From positions 1,054,001 to 1,118,000 of the forward strand of contig JAUFSD010000022.1 in the NCBI GenBank assembly GCA_033030425.1: a stretch of DNA of 64,000 nt. The letters are read 5' to 3'. The DNA comes from Verpa conica. Lineage: Eukaryota; Ascomycota; Pezizomycetes; Pezizales; Morchellaceae. The translations under genes were made by a program, and so were the position numbers. The notes beneath the pieces were generated by a model. The model was not told the origin of the DNA. It searched no databases and saw only the letters and a program-made list of their open reading frames with translations. Each line of letters starts with the position of its first letter. Positions within the stretch are counted from its first letter, which is position 1. Shown one piece after another: positions 46,164 through 59,326 of the stretch.

Positions 46164-46806
46164 TTACAAAACCACAATGGCCAAGCCAGCGCTGATGTCC
46201 CATCCAGCGTAGTCGCTGTCACCCTGAGGAACGACCTCATAATTGAGAGTGGTTGCAGATGAGGGGCATGGGAAGGTAGGGGTAGGGATATCGTCCCATT
46301 TACCGCTTGAACCGTCTGGTGTGATAGTGAAGATACCGTAGGAGATATTGCGGTAAGGGCGGCCGGTGAAGGTATTGCTTGGGGTAATTGGACCACCGAC
46401 AGAGAAAAGTTGGACCTTTCTGGTTCCACCGGCGTACCAACCACCTGAGAACTGGAAGCTGCATGTCTTGCCGGCGTATCCAGATTTGAACGGATAGGCA
46501 AGGAGTGCATTGGTATCATACTGCTGCCCTTCGTAGGTGTACTGAGATAGAAGTTAGTAATTGTCTTCAACCGAGTCAAGTATGGATCTGGGGATCAAAG
46601 GACTGATTTATTTGACTTACCCTCGAGATATAGACCGAGGAAGACTGGTACCCGTAGCTTGGAGAATAGATCTCAACAACCAAGTTCGGGTAGATGGTAG
46701 CGGTAGCGCGGGCCTCAATTACAGAATTCTCAGCATCAGGAACCGGAACTGAGGAAACCAAGCCAGAGAAGATGGCAATGGCAGCGGTGAAGATGGTGAA
46801 TTTCAT
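46164..46806 (-). CDS. Secreted protein with But2 C-terminal domain
   Basis: Two exons, 46621-46806 and 46164-46541, join in phase 0 (intron 46542-46620; donor GTAAGT, TACTAAC branch point, acceptor TCTCAG), giving 187 residues. A signal peptide (MKFTIFTAAIAIFSGLVSSV) is followed by a short propeptide-like stretch (PVPDAENSVIEARA). Then comes the But2 (ubiquitin 3 binding protein) C-terminal domain: ATIYPNLVVEIYSPS, ALLAYPFKSGYAGKTCSFQF, RKVQLFSVGGPI, FPCPSSATTLNYEVVPQGDS and the family-typical end WDISAGLAIVVL. Two cysteines (KTC, FPCP) would form a disulfide. In ascomycetes such proteins are small extracellular proteins, often expressed in culture or on hosts; the function is not known. The joined ends match well, so the model is firm. 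Confidence 0.88.
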
Positions 46807-49800
46807 TTTGATTTTTGAGTGATTGAGTTGGAAAAAAAACCGAAGAAGTTCTTTGAGATTTCTGTCGAAAGAAGAGAAGACTGAAGCTGTAGTAGTCTGG
46901 TTGGATGTCCGAGTGGATGAGGAAGGAAAGAACACTTGAAGCGGGATACTCGGGGGGGTATTTATTTCAATACCCACTGTGCCCTCGACTCTCACAGCCG
47001 CACCTGATGACCGGGAGATTTTTTCGAAATAATCATTGATGTCTCGTGCTGATCACACGTTAGTTACACAGCCCCCACAGACCCTTCTTTCATCCACAAC
47101 TACTACTAATGACATTCGTCTGAAAACAGTAAGCTTGACTTTCATTGCATGAATAGGCGAGAAAGATAGAGAGATAAAATACGAACCAGCACATGGTATT
47201 CCGGCAGCTGTGAAAAAGATAATTTTAATTCTTCTAAGAACTCACGTTACAATTACCCTAAAAGCATACGACATCCCCCTCGCCAGTTGGACTGACTACA
47301 AACAATAATGGCACCATGCATAGTAGCAGAGTCAATTCGCAGCCGCAATGGGAAGAAGCATAGTGCACAAGCTGATATGGCTTCTTTTTTCTTTTTTCCC
47401 AAGCCCAACCTAAATATCACCCTCTATAATTTCTTTTCCGTTTAGGGTTAAGCTGCGCCTGCAGTGCATCGACCAGGTTGCTCATAAATCAACAAACCAT
47501 GGGATGGGCTATTCCGGTTCAAGCCAGCCAACCTACTCCACGCAGCGTGACCCTTGACTTCGCTTCCGACATGACAGCTTCTGCGACAGGGCTGAAGAAA
47601 GTGTCCTTTTTTTAGTCCATGTGTGGTAACCCGACATTTCGGTTCTCGTTACACAACAAAGGAATGCCAGACCTTTTTTTTGTTTTTTTTTAAATTCTCT
47701 TGGAACGTCCCACAGCGTTGTACCAAGATTTAGACTTCGCGCAAGGTTGTGGCTGTGAATGCGGGGCGCTGATAGGAGTATTTTTGGATCTAAAATACGA
47801 TAAAGAAAATCTGCCAACAGACCCCCCCCCTCGTGAACACTGGGCGTGAGCCATGCATGATGTACTGCATGAATCGCTCCAGTATGGTCATCCACGATAT
47901 CATTGGTTTAGGATAAACGATCTCACATATACATGAGTAAGATCTACTCTTTTGTGTCGCTGGAATGAAGCGGCCATACAGACATTACCTACTATCGTGT
48001 AAACTTTCTAGGCGTGGAACCGCAGATGTGGTTAGATCTGTTACATTTTGAAGAGTGAATATCGAGTTTGGATCGCCTTCGGTATTGTGGAATCCGGAAA
48101 TAGACCTCTGCGTCAAGAAAAAAAACAAAAGAAAAAAAAAACCGCACTTCTTGAGTCAAGAGGCTAGATGAAAATAAAGTCCAAAGTGCTGTTTATTGGC
48201 CATAACACATTTGACCCCGCACTTGATTCGGTACCTAATTAAGCTCTGTAAGGGAAAAAAAGTACCCAATCTTTCCCCCCTTTAGGGTTGGGAAATCTAC
48301 TGGATTCTATACTAGTACCCATTTTATTGACGTTTCCCAATCATTAAAAGTTTGGTATAGCCAATTGGGTAAGAAATAAGAATATTTTTCCTATGCGTTT
48401 GGGCTTACTATCCAGGCCTCGCTGCGCAGTATCGATCTAACTTCTCATACCGATCCCTGTTGATAAATCCTTATTTATTCTTGCGCAATCCAGGGCCCGA
48501 ATCAAACTCAGCCGTAGTTTGACCACACACAATGGGCTGAGACCTTAGGATAACAGCACCACCTTAGTAAGAAGTGCAAGAGCTCAACACTGAATGAACA
48601 CAAGGTATCTACCGCTAGTATGTACTTCGCGCATTCGCATACCCAGGCAGTGCAAGCTAGTACCAAAAAGAAATATAAGTCAATATACTTAGACACGGTA
48701 CATTCCAGGTACCCCCCCCCCAGACAGTTTGTTGGTCTGACATCACTTCAACTCCCCCCTCAAAAAAAGACTTATGGCGTTATTTGGCTCACATGAGCAA
48801 TGACTGATTCACCCTTATTCTTTAGAGGCCTTTGTCACCTTCTAAAACTGCCTTCAATGAGCCTCGAACCTCAGGCCTCAATGCATATTTATGAGTTGTG
48901 TACCTCATGTACCTTTCTGTATCAGCCCACTTCGATCTATCAATAACTATCTAGGAGCACAGTATAGTGAGAGATTATCTGACTAGACACGACGGAACCA
49001 GCAGCTAGGCGATTTACAAAAAATAGTCCGTGCTCGGATCTGAATGTTGAAAATCACGCAGTCTATTTCGGTATATATAAAAAAAAAAGACGATGCTGGA
49101 GTCAGTCCGACTCCAAAGAGAAAAGAACCCGGAAGCGTAAAAAAGATACATGTAGTGTTGCCGGGTAGAGATTTTTTTTTCTATCCCCTGGCTTATAGCT
49201 TCACATGATCGTTGTACATACAACACGGGAAAACGGCAAAAAAAAAAAGATTCAAAAATAGACAGTTAGCTATAGTAGCACAACTGGGAAAACAGGTAAT
49301 CGTGAGTTGGAATCAAGATCGAATACGAAGTCCGACACGGATATTCTCTCGGCGTACACAAGATATATCGTTTTGGAATATATCATGCTTTCGAAAGAGT
49401 CAAGATAGGATCTGTAGTTCTAAAATGAATTGGAGTACAGGAACTCTTTACCCTGCCGGTTTTCCGGTACTTTTCATACGTTTTTTTCCCCCTCTCCTAT
49501 CTATTTCTCTTTCCCCCCCCCCCTCTTCGGACTTTTATTCACTTCTTTTGTTGTTTTGTTCTTTTCTATGGGGCTGTCAAAGTACCCGCTCTTGAGACTG
49601 TTTTTGGGAAGAATTGACTGAAAACCTTCAGACCAGATTCTCATAACTAGTCATCTCAAGTTCTCATCCTAACTCCCCAAGGTCTTCAATTCCACTCTTT
49701 ATTCTGAAGTTGGCCACCTAGAGTGGCCTCATTGCCAATCCCAAGCCCAAGCAGAAACCCGTCTTTTCTTCACTCGAAAGTATCTTTTTCACTTGATAAA

Positions 49801-51058
49801 AATAAAATCCTGCAAGAATTCAAGGAACTGACTTCTAGCTCATGTGTTTTTGATATCTGTGAGGTGATTTAGTATATTTCTTTTCTTTCATTATTAAGGA
49901 ATCTATACACCACTTTCTAAACTACGCGTTCTATAGGTAGCCACCCTCCCAAGCCTCCGCCCATGTCACCCTAGCAACCAAAATAACTACTGATAGATTT
50001 GATGGTGCGCTGCGACGAGCTAGATCACACAACAGCCTTATTTTGCTATGGTACTATCTTCAACACTTAATTAGTGAATACTGGTCTCAAGTGGCCTGAT
50101 CTCAAATCCACAAATAAGTCAATCTACGAGCCACCAAAATGTCTGAGGCGTCTTCATGAGCTATAGAAGTACTCGCTATTCAATGTAACATACACTGGTG
50201 GCGATTAATAGCGGCGTGAGGCATAAGGATATAGACATCTGCTTTAGAACATGCCACCACCCGTATCCCAACAATTATTCAAGCTATAGAATATTAATCC
50301 GCATATCGCGAACCCAGACGCTTCGGGAATATGCATAAGTTACGGTCCTAATGTGCAGTTAAAGTGAATATTATCAAACACGGCAATTGGATACACAAAG
50401 CACCCTTTTTTTTTTTTCCCTCGCTCGGTTATTATCATGCTGTCTCCCGTGAACGATCGCCAGCTTTAAATCTGCATCTGATAAAGGTGCAATATTTTAC
50501 TCATGCATTGTTGGACCAATGCCGTACCCTTGTTTGTGGGGGGATCATCATTGTGGATGTTAGGTTTTGGCACTTGATTGAGTCAGAAAGCTTGACGCAG
50601 ATCATATTACATCATCGATAATCCAATTCCAACCTCACCACCTCCTCACAGTGTAAAGCTGCTTGGTTATAATGTAGGAGAATACGCCTTTGTATTAGTT
50701 GGAATAGCGGTGACGGCTACTTACATCCCCAGGGCCCAGGCTAACATTTTATAATTTGAGAGACTAGCGTTTCCATGAGAATAGACAGGTTGCCTAAACT
50801 TCTTTTGTAAAAATAGATTTTTTCCCCTGGTCGGTGTAAAGAGGTACACTTCCGCAGATATAATTTGTTTCCAGAAAGACAACCTTTAAACATGTAGAAA
50901 GAAAGATCCTATGTGAGTCGAGAAATATCAAACAACGCCAACCCGAAATCGCCCCCCCGCGATCCAAAAAATGAAAGCATGCATATGTACCCCCCCTTAT
51001 GATACCCCCAACCATGCAAATAAAATAAAAATGAAAATATGTCCCCCTGTTAACCCGC
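46807..51058. other. Long intergenic region, no gene recognised
   Basis: About 4.2 kb of AT-rich DNA with homopolymer runs (for example C at 47821-47830, C at 48711-48721, A at 49080-49089, T at 50407-50418). Frames such as 47533-47895 show no motif. No tRNA or mobile-element ends found. Confidence 0.4.
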
Positions 51059-51577
51059 TCAATTAAGTTTCCCAAAGAAACTCCTTCCACTCTTCTTCTT
51101 CTTCCCCCCATTCTCATATCTTCTCTTGAATTCATTCCAACTCCTCTCCCTCTCCTTCCAGTCAGCCATCTGCGCTAACAAGTGATCCCAACTCTTCCCC
51201 TCCGTTTCCATATTCACCTCCTCCCTCTTCACCTCCTCCTCTTGTCTCTCACATTCAGCTATTCTCCGGAGCACCCTCGCTACACCCTCCACCTCCCTCG
51301 CTGCCGCATCCCGTCTTGCCCGCCGCGCGGCCACGTTCGCATATGCTCTATTCTGATGACTTGAGCCAGTCAAAGAGGGCCATGACGCGACATTGTAGTT
51401 CTCGGGAAGCGGGCCTGCAGCGAGAAGGGAAGAGTACTGTTGTGTTCGGCTCTGAGCACGGAGTGGGGGAGATGGCTCAAGTGTGTCATAGGTAGGTAGG
51501 ACAGTCGAAGTGTAAGATGGTGCGTTCGAGTGGATTGAAACATCGTCTCGGGAAGGGAAGTAGGACGGCGGGTTCAT
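51059..51577 (-). CDS. Small charged protein, unknown fungal family
   Basis: A single exon of 172 residues starting at ATG 51577. The head is Ser/Pro/Tyr-rich (DDVSIHSNAPSYTSTVLPTY). A central ENYNVASWPSLTG is followed by a helical, strongly charged part (ARRARRDAAAREVEGVARVL, RRIAECERQEEEVKREEV, WDHLLAQMADWKERERSWNE). It ends in a basic tail KKKKSGRSFFGKLN. The head motif SIHSxAPSY with PxYDTL is common in Pezizomycotina hypothetical proteins. No TM or signal peptide is seen; a coiled coil is likely at about residues 85-150. Function unknown. Confidence 0.75.
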   Translation of the reverse strand: MNPPSYFPSRDDVSIHSNAPSYTSTVLPTYDTLEPSPPLRAQSRTQQYSSLLAAGPLPENYNVASWPSLTGSSHQNRAYANVAARRARRDAAAREVEGVARVLRRIAECERQEEEVKREEVNMETEGKSWDHLLAQMADWKERERSWNEFKRRYENGGKKKKSGRSFFGKLN

Positions 51578-51966
51578 TGTGTGGGGGGGGGGTTGATATC
51601 AATATTTGTATTTAAGAGGGGATTCTTTTTTTTTTCTTCCTTTTCTCATGTTATACTTTTTTGGAGTGGGCGTGATCTATGATATAATGTGGGCGGGGTA
51701 ATGAGGCGCAGATATTGCGGGTGTGGCTCCGGATATGCAGCGGGACGATCCCCGATGGCCGGTACGTATCGGTATGCGTGTTAGGCGTATTGCAGATCCC
51801 GGGGATCAGAAGTTATGTGTGTTTGAACATGAGAGGCTTCAAGGTATTCCCGATCACTCATCATTGAACCTCGAACCCCCGCTGCATTTGTCTACTGCTC
51901 CGATGCCATAAGTAGCAATGCTTGTTATACGAAAAGATTCTACCGCAAAGTAGTTCCGTACCTAGT

Positions 51967-52366
51967 CCAGGTTTGCTTTGCTTCACAGCACCATAGAGCC
52001 GGAGTAGTAGAGTTCCAAGACGCCCCGGAGCCACCTCCGAAAGTCTCTGCAGCGTTCAGAAATCCCTAGGGGCTCGGGGTGATTCGGGCTCGGGAGTTAC
52101 TTACTACAAGGCCCAGAGGGAAATAATATAAACGAAAAGAACTAGCAAAACCCTGGAGGGTAAGCACACTAGACCATATAGTACTATAGCAAGTATTAAG
52201 AAGGATCAGGTACCGTAGGGTCTGAGGCAATAAAGTTCCGAAATACTCCCGAGAAATACGAGCCATAATATGCTTGGAATATGCCGAGAAGCGAACTAGC
52301 CAAGTTTAGAGGGGGTAAGCATACCAGATGCTACGTCTACAGTGCTACACAGAAAAGCAAACCTGG
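51967..52366. repeat. Imperfect terminal inverted repeat, about 400 bp, possible decayed MITE
   Basis: The left arm CCAGGTTTGCTTTG starts at 51967 and continues CTTCACAGCACCATAGA. The reverse complement of the right end, starting at 52366, reads CCAGGTTTGCTTTT then CTGTGTAGCACTGTAGA. Many of the differences are transitions. No clear target duplication was found, so the ends are provisional. Confidence 0.5.
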
Positions 52367-52393
52367 AGATGGGAATGAGACTAACCGCGAAGA

Positions 52394-52415
52394 CACCTTA
52401 AGATTATTTAAGGTG
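52394..52415. other. Short perfect hairpin
   Basis: CACCTTAA and TTAAGGTG separated by about six bases, 28 bp past the inverted-repeat end. Role unknown. Confidence 0.5.
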
Positions 52416-55026
52416 CGGCTCTGCACGTAGATAATAGTCATCGCTTATCGGTGCCAAAATAACATATTCTTTAACGCAACACCAACATACCACACAACTC
52501 CTCTTCTGTCTCTACACCCATTATCACTACTCCCATCTTTTCAGCTACAGGTGGTCATGAAAAACTACCACCGCTTGTCCCAATAAACACTGCCCGTTGT
52601 TCTTCCAAAGCATAAAGTTCTGTCCGCTATGTCTACTACCCTCTCACAGCTCCCCCTCTAATATCCCTCTCGGCTTAGTTGGCTTACATCCCACCTGCCA
52701 TGAATAGTCCTCTCAGTGTAAAGCTTGATGTTTTTCTTTCCAAGTTCCCATTCAGACGGCCCAGCCACCGATTACCTAGTTCGAGGGCTCTTCCAGCTAG
52801 ACCCGGCCTAGTATGCTCTCTCTATCTACCATAATATATGTACATACTATACACTAACAACCCTCTTGCTCCTAAATTTCCGCTTACAGAGCTCATCCTC
52901 CATCTAATCTCTACCACAGTTGCCCAATGCTAGAAAGCGGATTCCACCGAGCAGCCCTATTGGCAATAGTCTTGAATCACTGCTACGTAGTAGCGTTTCA
53001 TTTTTAGAGAATTCACGCCATATATCCAGGGGTGTGCAGTGCTACTCAGCTTTGGTGTCAATGATGGATCTTGGCAGGTAGTCTTCGATGTTTTTAAGCC
53101 TATCACTACTGCACCCACTCCGAGCACCAGCATGAAGACAACGTAGACGCCATTTAAGTCAACCCCTAGTTCACTGATATCTCAGTCTACAACCCATAAT
53201 GCCGTTGGCTGTCCAATCCGAGCGCGAGGGCCCAATATTCCCAAGTACATCAAATCCTTAAGACGTATTATAGGGAGACAAATAACCGCGGATTCACGTA
53301 ACGTCTGGAGGAAGAAGCCAATGAGTACTAACCCACAACTGTAGATAAATACATAAAGACCAAAATAGAGAAACAGAAAGCTAATAAGTTCCGTATCTAT
53401 ATATCTCGAATGATAAATGCTCTATGTTCAAGAGGGTAGATAGCTAGGACCCAACTTGACCGCTATGCGAATCCGCGTTTATTTTTGTCCCCCTACAATA
53501 CTTCCCCAATTCTAACCGCGCCCATACACTCCTACTTATCAAAGGCCGTCTATTTTCGAACTTTCTTATCGGAACTCCTTCTCGTGGTTCATAGCGTAGT
53601 CACCGGACATCGTTTTCTCCACAATGCTGGGATCCTACATCGAGATATTTTGATAACATCCTAATCTCATCACAAAGTGCGCTAGCAATCCATATGGCTT
53701 TCTCACTGATCTAGTAATTTTACTCTCATCCCCTGGCTCCTCTAGTAGACCCACTACACAGGCACTATCGAGTTCATGGCCTTTAATGTACCTAAGAGGA
53801 AGACACACTTACCGCTATTACCTAAAAGTCTTTTTTTTATGTATTTCTATAGATTACAATCACACCCCCAAGGGCCGAACCTCTCGGTTCCCAAACATTA
53901 AAACTTTCTTTAAGGGCTAGAGCAGCAATAACGCCTGGGAAATGGCCCCATTCTATAAGCTTGGGACTATATCGGCTGGCGAGTCCTGTTTGATAAGGCT
54001 CTGGATCATTTCGAACCCTGGGCCGAGGAACCCAAAGAGTGCACGAGAAAGTGGGGAGATGTTATCTTCCAACCCAGCAATGGTGTGATTTGGACTGGGA
54101 TGGATAACGATGTAGATGGAGTTTATGACAAGGTTTTGAGAGCATGACCCTTAATATATATTCTTCCTTCCGTCAGGTAGGACTTATTGCAAAGTCCTCG
54201 AATGTTTCAGTACGTACTTTTTCACGTGTTGTAAACTAGAGCGACTACCCAGAATTCTATCCCTTAGGTTTGATCCTCGCTGTTATTAGTAATCGTCTAG
54301 GTAGCCAAAAACTACAGAAACCAGAGGATAGCCCAACGAAGTATAGACCAATTAGAAGTAGTAATCACTTTAGTAAAAAAAAAAGAACAGAAAACAAACC
54401 CCGGTACATCACCAACTACCAGACCTCGGGAGGGGGGTCTCCACCTCGCTTCGAGAATCCCGCCCAATTTAACCTTAATTCAACAACCTCGGGCACTCCC
54501 GACGACCAGTACTGAAAGCAGTAGAGTAAAATCAGTCGCCCCCCCTCGCCCCCACCCCGTCCACACTACCCCCATACAGGAAAGAGTACGGAGAAAACAA
54601 CCATATAGGAAGGCCCGCAAACTGTCTCACCACACAGTACTCAGATGACGGAAGTATCTAGCTCGCCTTCCCTAACGGGTTCTATTTTTTTTCAACACTT
54701 GGCCAGTAACTAAGGGGGGGAAAATTTTTCTTTCTAGACTTATTTGATGCGCCGGTGCGGGAATAAAACGCTTATTGCTGGGCTAGCTAGAGTAACTAAT
54801 TAGCGTTGAACTACCTCATTAAAGCCAATCCACCACCACCAGATACAACTATTAATTTCGCCAGAGTGGTCTACGATGGCGAAATCTGTAGGTCTCGGCG
54901 ATGATGTGCGTGGATCGACTTATCGTTTAAAAAACCCCCCCAATTAACGAACCTGTTCCTTCTAAAAAAACTTCATTCCGAGAGTAAAAAAAGCAACCGT
55001 CATCTCGGATACGATACTTAACGGTC

Positions 55027-57069
55027 ATGTCTTTTCTAACAAAGTCCCGCGAGGGCCCAGATGAAAAAGGACCCGCTGTCGGTGCTGAGTCGGCTGCGAA
55101 AGAGCGCGCCGCGGCAGGTCTGAATACACTCCCGGCGTATGAAGGTAGTGCGGATGGAGAGGAGCAGGTGTTTCAGTTTGAGGATTCGAGGAAGTTGGGT
55201 ATTACGAGTTCGGTGTTTTTGATCCTGAATAAAATGATCGGGACTGGAAGTAGGTTTTTTTGAGTGTTTCTTTGTTCGTTTTTTAAGGATTGGGAGGTAT
55301 ACGCGATTATGCTGACTCGCGGTGTTTGATGGTAGTTTTTTCAACGCCGTCGGGGATCTATAAAGCTACTGGAAGTGTTGGTGTCAGCTTGTTCTTATGG
55401 GTTATAGGGGGGATTATCACATTCTCTGGGCTGAGCGTGTATGTTTTCCTGTCTACTTTATTTTCTATAGTATTATGAAACTAACGACCTGCAGATTTCT
55501 TGAGTTCGGTCTGGTTAGTATCTGGCCTTAATCCCCCTCTTATGGATGATATAGCTAAGGAATATAGCAAATCCCACTGAGTGGTGGTGAAAAGAACTAC
55601 CTAGAGCGGGTATACCGGAAGCCCAAATACCTAGCAACTTGCGTGCTCCTCTCGCAAATGATCTTCCTTGGTTAGTACCGCCCACTGATATCCCAGACTA
55701 CTAAAACTCATAATACCTGTCTGAAAAGGCTTCTCCTCCGGGAACTCCCTCGCCTTCGGTCGATACGTCCTCTTCGCAAGTGGCTCCGAAGAACCCGACG
55801 GATGGACAGCACGTGTAAGTCCCCCCCATGCCCAATCTCCCATTACTCCCACTAACTATAACTAGTATATTGGAATCGCCTGCATAACATTCTCCTGCCT
55901 CCTGCACGCATTAGCGCCGAAATGGGGAATGCGACTATTCAACGTTCTCGGCGTGTTCAAGGTCGTTGTTCTGCTCGTCATTGTGTTTGCAGGGTTCGCA
56001 GCTCTAGCAGGACATGTCAAGGTGGATCCCAAGCCAGATAACTTTACGAATGCGTTTGAGTTTGCGGATTTTGGCGGGGGAGTATATAATTACGCTACTG
56101 CCTTGTTGAGGATCGTGTACTCTTACAAAGGCTGGGAGAACGTGAATTACGTACTGTCTCCTCTTCCTCCTCTACGCTAGTCTATTATTAACATGTAGAG
56201 GGTGAAAAACAGGTCCTGGGAGAAGTTCGGAATCCGAGGCGAACTCTCAGTATTGCAGCACCGTTGTCGGCGGGTGGAGTCACGGTGCTCTACGTATTAG
56301 CAAACGTAGCCTACTTCGCCGCGATCCCGAAGAAAGACCTCGCAGAGAGCGGCGTGATTGTCGCGGGATTATTCTTCAGGAACGTTTTCGGGAACGGAGC
56401 CGCCGGGAAAGCACTACCTGCGTTCGTGGCAGTAAGCAACTTGGGGAATGTTTTGGCCGTTTCTTTTGCGCATTCGAGATTGAACCAAGAGTTCGCGAAG
56501 GAGGGTATTCTCCCCGCGAGTCGGTTTTGGGCGTCTAATAAACCTTTGAACGCTCCTGCTGCTTCGGTATGTTACTTCCCCCCCCCCGAACACACCACAG
56601 TGGTGGTGGCTGATATTGTTAGCTCTTCCTCCACTGGATCGTCACCGTCATAGTCCTTGTCGCGCCTCCAGCCGGCGAAGCCTATGAGTTCATCGTCGAC
56701 TTGTACACCTACCCTGGCGCATGGATCAACTCCTTCGTCGCGCTCGGCCTAATATACCTCCACGCCTTCCGCCAAAAAGAAAACTGGTCAAGTCCATGGC
56801 ACTCCTACCTCCCCATCAACATCCTATTCTTCCTCGCAAATGTGTTTCTCGTCATCGTGCCTTTCATCCCGCCGGACGTGAAGCAGACCAGTTATCCATA
56901 TTATGTGTTTCCCGTGGTTGGGGTGGGAGTTTTGTTGTTTGGTGTGTTCTATTGGTCGATGTGGGCGGTGGTGTTGCCGCGGTTAGGGGGTTATAAGGTC
57001 GTTGCGCAGAGGGAGGTATTGGAAGGGGGTGCAGAGGTGGTCAGATATCGGAAGGTTAAGAGGGGGTGA
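55027..57069 (+). CDS. Amino-acid permease, high-affinity methionine permease (MUP1) family
   Basis: Eight exons: 55027-55249, 55336-55438, 55495-55513, 55568-55670, 55729-55814, 55866-56150, 56213-56566 and 56623-57069. All phases agree, giving 539 residues. After a polar N-terminus come the first TM with FLILNKMIGTGIFSTPSGIY, then GGIITFSGLSVFLEFGL, IPLSGGEKNYLERVYRKPKY, LLSQMIFLGFSSGNSLAFGR, NVLGVFKVVVLLVIVFAGFA, YSYKGWENVNYVLGEVRNPR, SAGGVTVLYVLANVAYF, FVAVSNLGNVLAVSFAHSRL, LFLHWIVTVIVLVAPP and YTYPGAWINSFVALGLIYLH. GTGIFSTP, PLSGGEKNYLE and KGWENVNYVLGEVRNP are hallmarks of this LAT-type (APC superfamily) branch. About 12 TM are expected in the plasma membrane. Methionine as substrate is inferred from family. 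The 19-nt exon 3 is unusually small but needed for the conserved FLEFGL. Confidence 0.92.
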
Positions 57070-59326
57070 GATTTCTTTTGTTGGGGTTGTTTGTGTAATT
57101 GATAATACTTTTTATGTGATCATGGAATATCACTCGTTTTACTATCGGCTAATATTGTGTTGTTTTTTTAAATATACCTTTAGTAGCACTTGAATTTATA
57201 AGATTCTATCCTAAGTTCGACTTTGAATTATAAACTACAGTATCTAGTCGTTTCGTGTCCTGCTGTCTGTCAGCCGTTTCTTAATTTCTAATCAGTACCT
57301 TCTTAAAGTCGTCTAAAATAATCAGTATCGTGAAATTAGCAGAGAAAAACGAATACGTAGAGTGGAATACTAACACTAGTTGCTCCCTTTCTCATTCAGG
57401 CTCCTCATTATATGACTTTAGCCAATGGCTGTTCACCTTAGCGCACTCTACACAACCCCCCCACCGTGGGCCGTGATCATTGTCCCCACTGGCCGGTGCC
57501 ATTTGGGGGTCGTATGCCCTAACGAAGGCCCATAATCATGACCGATACCAAATGAGCCACCAAAGGGCCTCAAAGCTGGCCCTAATCGATTGTTGTCTCA
57601 GGTTCAGACCCCAATAGAGTGAGCCCGAGAATACTCCGTACTCTTATATTTTACTAGGTCTTTTTAGATTAGGAGCATTTCTTTAGCCTGATCCTGTGTA
57701 GGGTTAGGGTTTTTATCGTAGGGTGATCTATTGGCTGAATCGGCTGGCCAACCAGAAACCCACTAGGCCTAACCCTTTCACTCCGTTCAGGGCATTCACT
57801 TCTTTCAGGGCATTCAGCTCGTTCAGGGCATTTACTTCAAGGCATTCACCTGCCTCGTGCCCAGCCTTCGTTGACCTTGGCGCCAAGGCTCGTGCCTCGC
57901 GCATTCTTTAGTTCTATTATTGAGATGTATAGGTCATATTTACCAATCACAAGAAGGCTAGGCACGAGACAGGGCATTCACTTTGTTCAGGGCATTCACT
58001 TAGTTCAGGCACTATTCTTATACCCTCCCTTGGGTCCATCTTAACATGCTACACACTAGAAGCCCACCTATCCCATTCTGGCTCCTACCGAGCCAAGATC
58101 CCCTAAGCCATAAATCTTGAATTACTGCCAGCCTATAAAGATCCATACAATACGAAGCTTGTGAGCAGTCTTGGGACCAAGAAATAGAACCTACCCCTCA
58201 CCCAAGACCAACATATTGAGTCATAGACCCTGTCAAAAGCAAAGAGGTGTACTCGTAATCCTCAATCGTTTTTCCGCGAATACAATACCTAAGTGCTCAC
58301 ATCTTTTCCCTACGAGCTCACTTTTGCAAGCTCTACCGTTAATCGCACGGTCAATTCCAAAATTCCTTCCCTCCTCAGGACTAATGACCGAGATTATATA
58401 GTGCATCAGCTACAATGCAAAAACATAGCGTTCCCTGTATAAATGCCCGAGTATACGAATACGCCGCGCGCGTGCGTGCGTGCGTGCGGTTATCCGGTAC
58501 ATACAATATCACTCGTCAAATCTTGGCATCTATTCCGGGGTCCACTCTTGGCAGGGGGAGGGGGGAGAGGGGAGAGAGTTTCTCCGAGATAAGCTCATCT
58601 CCTTTCCAGCTCTTCTTTTGAAGCTTTTTTTTTTTTTTATATTCAAAGAAGCTTTTTCCAGCTGAACATTGGACATCCCTCTCTAATCTCTTCTTTCCCG
58701 AGGACCGGACCCCTCATATGATGGGGGTGTTTCATAGCGAGGGAGGCGGAGTCCTACTATACCTTGCCTGATCGGGTAGTATCACGCTAGGAGGGTACGT
58801 ACCCCTTTTTCCCGTTTACTACGTAATGTGTTACACGAGGGATATCAACGTCTTCAGTAGATAAAGTGGATGTTGATACGCTTATGAATTGATCATAAGT
58901 GCATTGTTGATACGCTTATAAGGACTGTAGTGAATAAGTGGATACCATTCTCACATCTATATCTCTAGGTTGAATTGTCCCCTTTTGTAGGTCCCGGGAG
59001 ATGCTATTAAGTTAAGCTTAGGGGAGAATCCTCCGGCCCCCAGGGAGTCGGGGATACTCCCGGCACGGGGGTTAACCCGGCCAAGTACCTCAAACGGAGT
59101 AGTTACTGGGAACTTTATCGCATTGGGTCAACAAGCGGATGCTGACGGCATATAGTACCTGCAGCGCGGGGGTGAAGGGTGTATTAATACTTGAATTGAA
59201 CCTAGTTATAAAGATACACTGCCGCACATCCTATTGTGTTTTTTTGGTCGCTTTGGCTTTTACACACACACATGGTATAACTTTGATTCGGGGAATCATC
59301 ACCAGCTGTATGCATCCCATTGGAAC
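57070..59326. other. Intergenic with a tandem repeat and microsatellite
   Basis: Holds the tandem repeat at 57778-58010, a GTGC microsatellite (about 58470-58488), and GTTGATACGCTTAT duplicated at about 58872 and 58909. No gene recognised. Confidence 0.45.
57778..58010. repeat. Interrupted tandem repeat of about 17 bp (GTTCAGGGCATTCACTT)
   Basis: About four units at 57778-57849 and two to three at 57970-58010 share the core TTCAGGGCATTCACTT. Between them is about 115 bp bounded by an inverted pair, CTCGTGCCCAGCCTTC (from about 57855) and GAAGGCTAGGCACGAG (from about 57953). It looks like an insertion or a fold-back inside the array. Confidence 0.65.

Larger units (their letters stand above)
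51578..55026. other. Long intergenic region with decayed repeats
   Basis: Contains an inverted repeat (51967-52366), an imperfect direct repeat GGGTAAGCA(C/T)AC(T/C)AG at about 52159 and 52314, and a hairpin at 52394-52415. No gene recognised. The 81-codon frame at 54270 lacks any motif. Confidence 0.4.

Noticed and set aside
47533..47895. 120-codon minus-strand frame
   Set aside because: No motif, contains homopolymer-coded lysines, and lies in repeat-like intergenic DNA.
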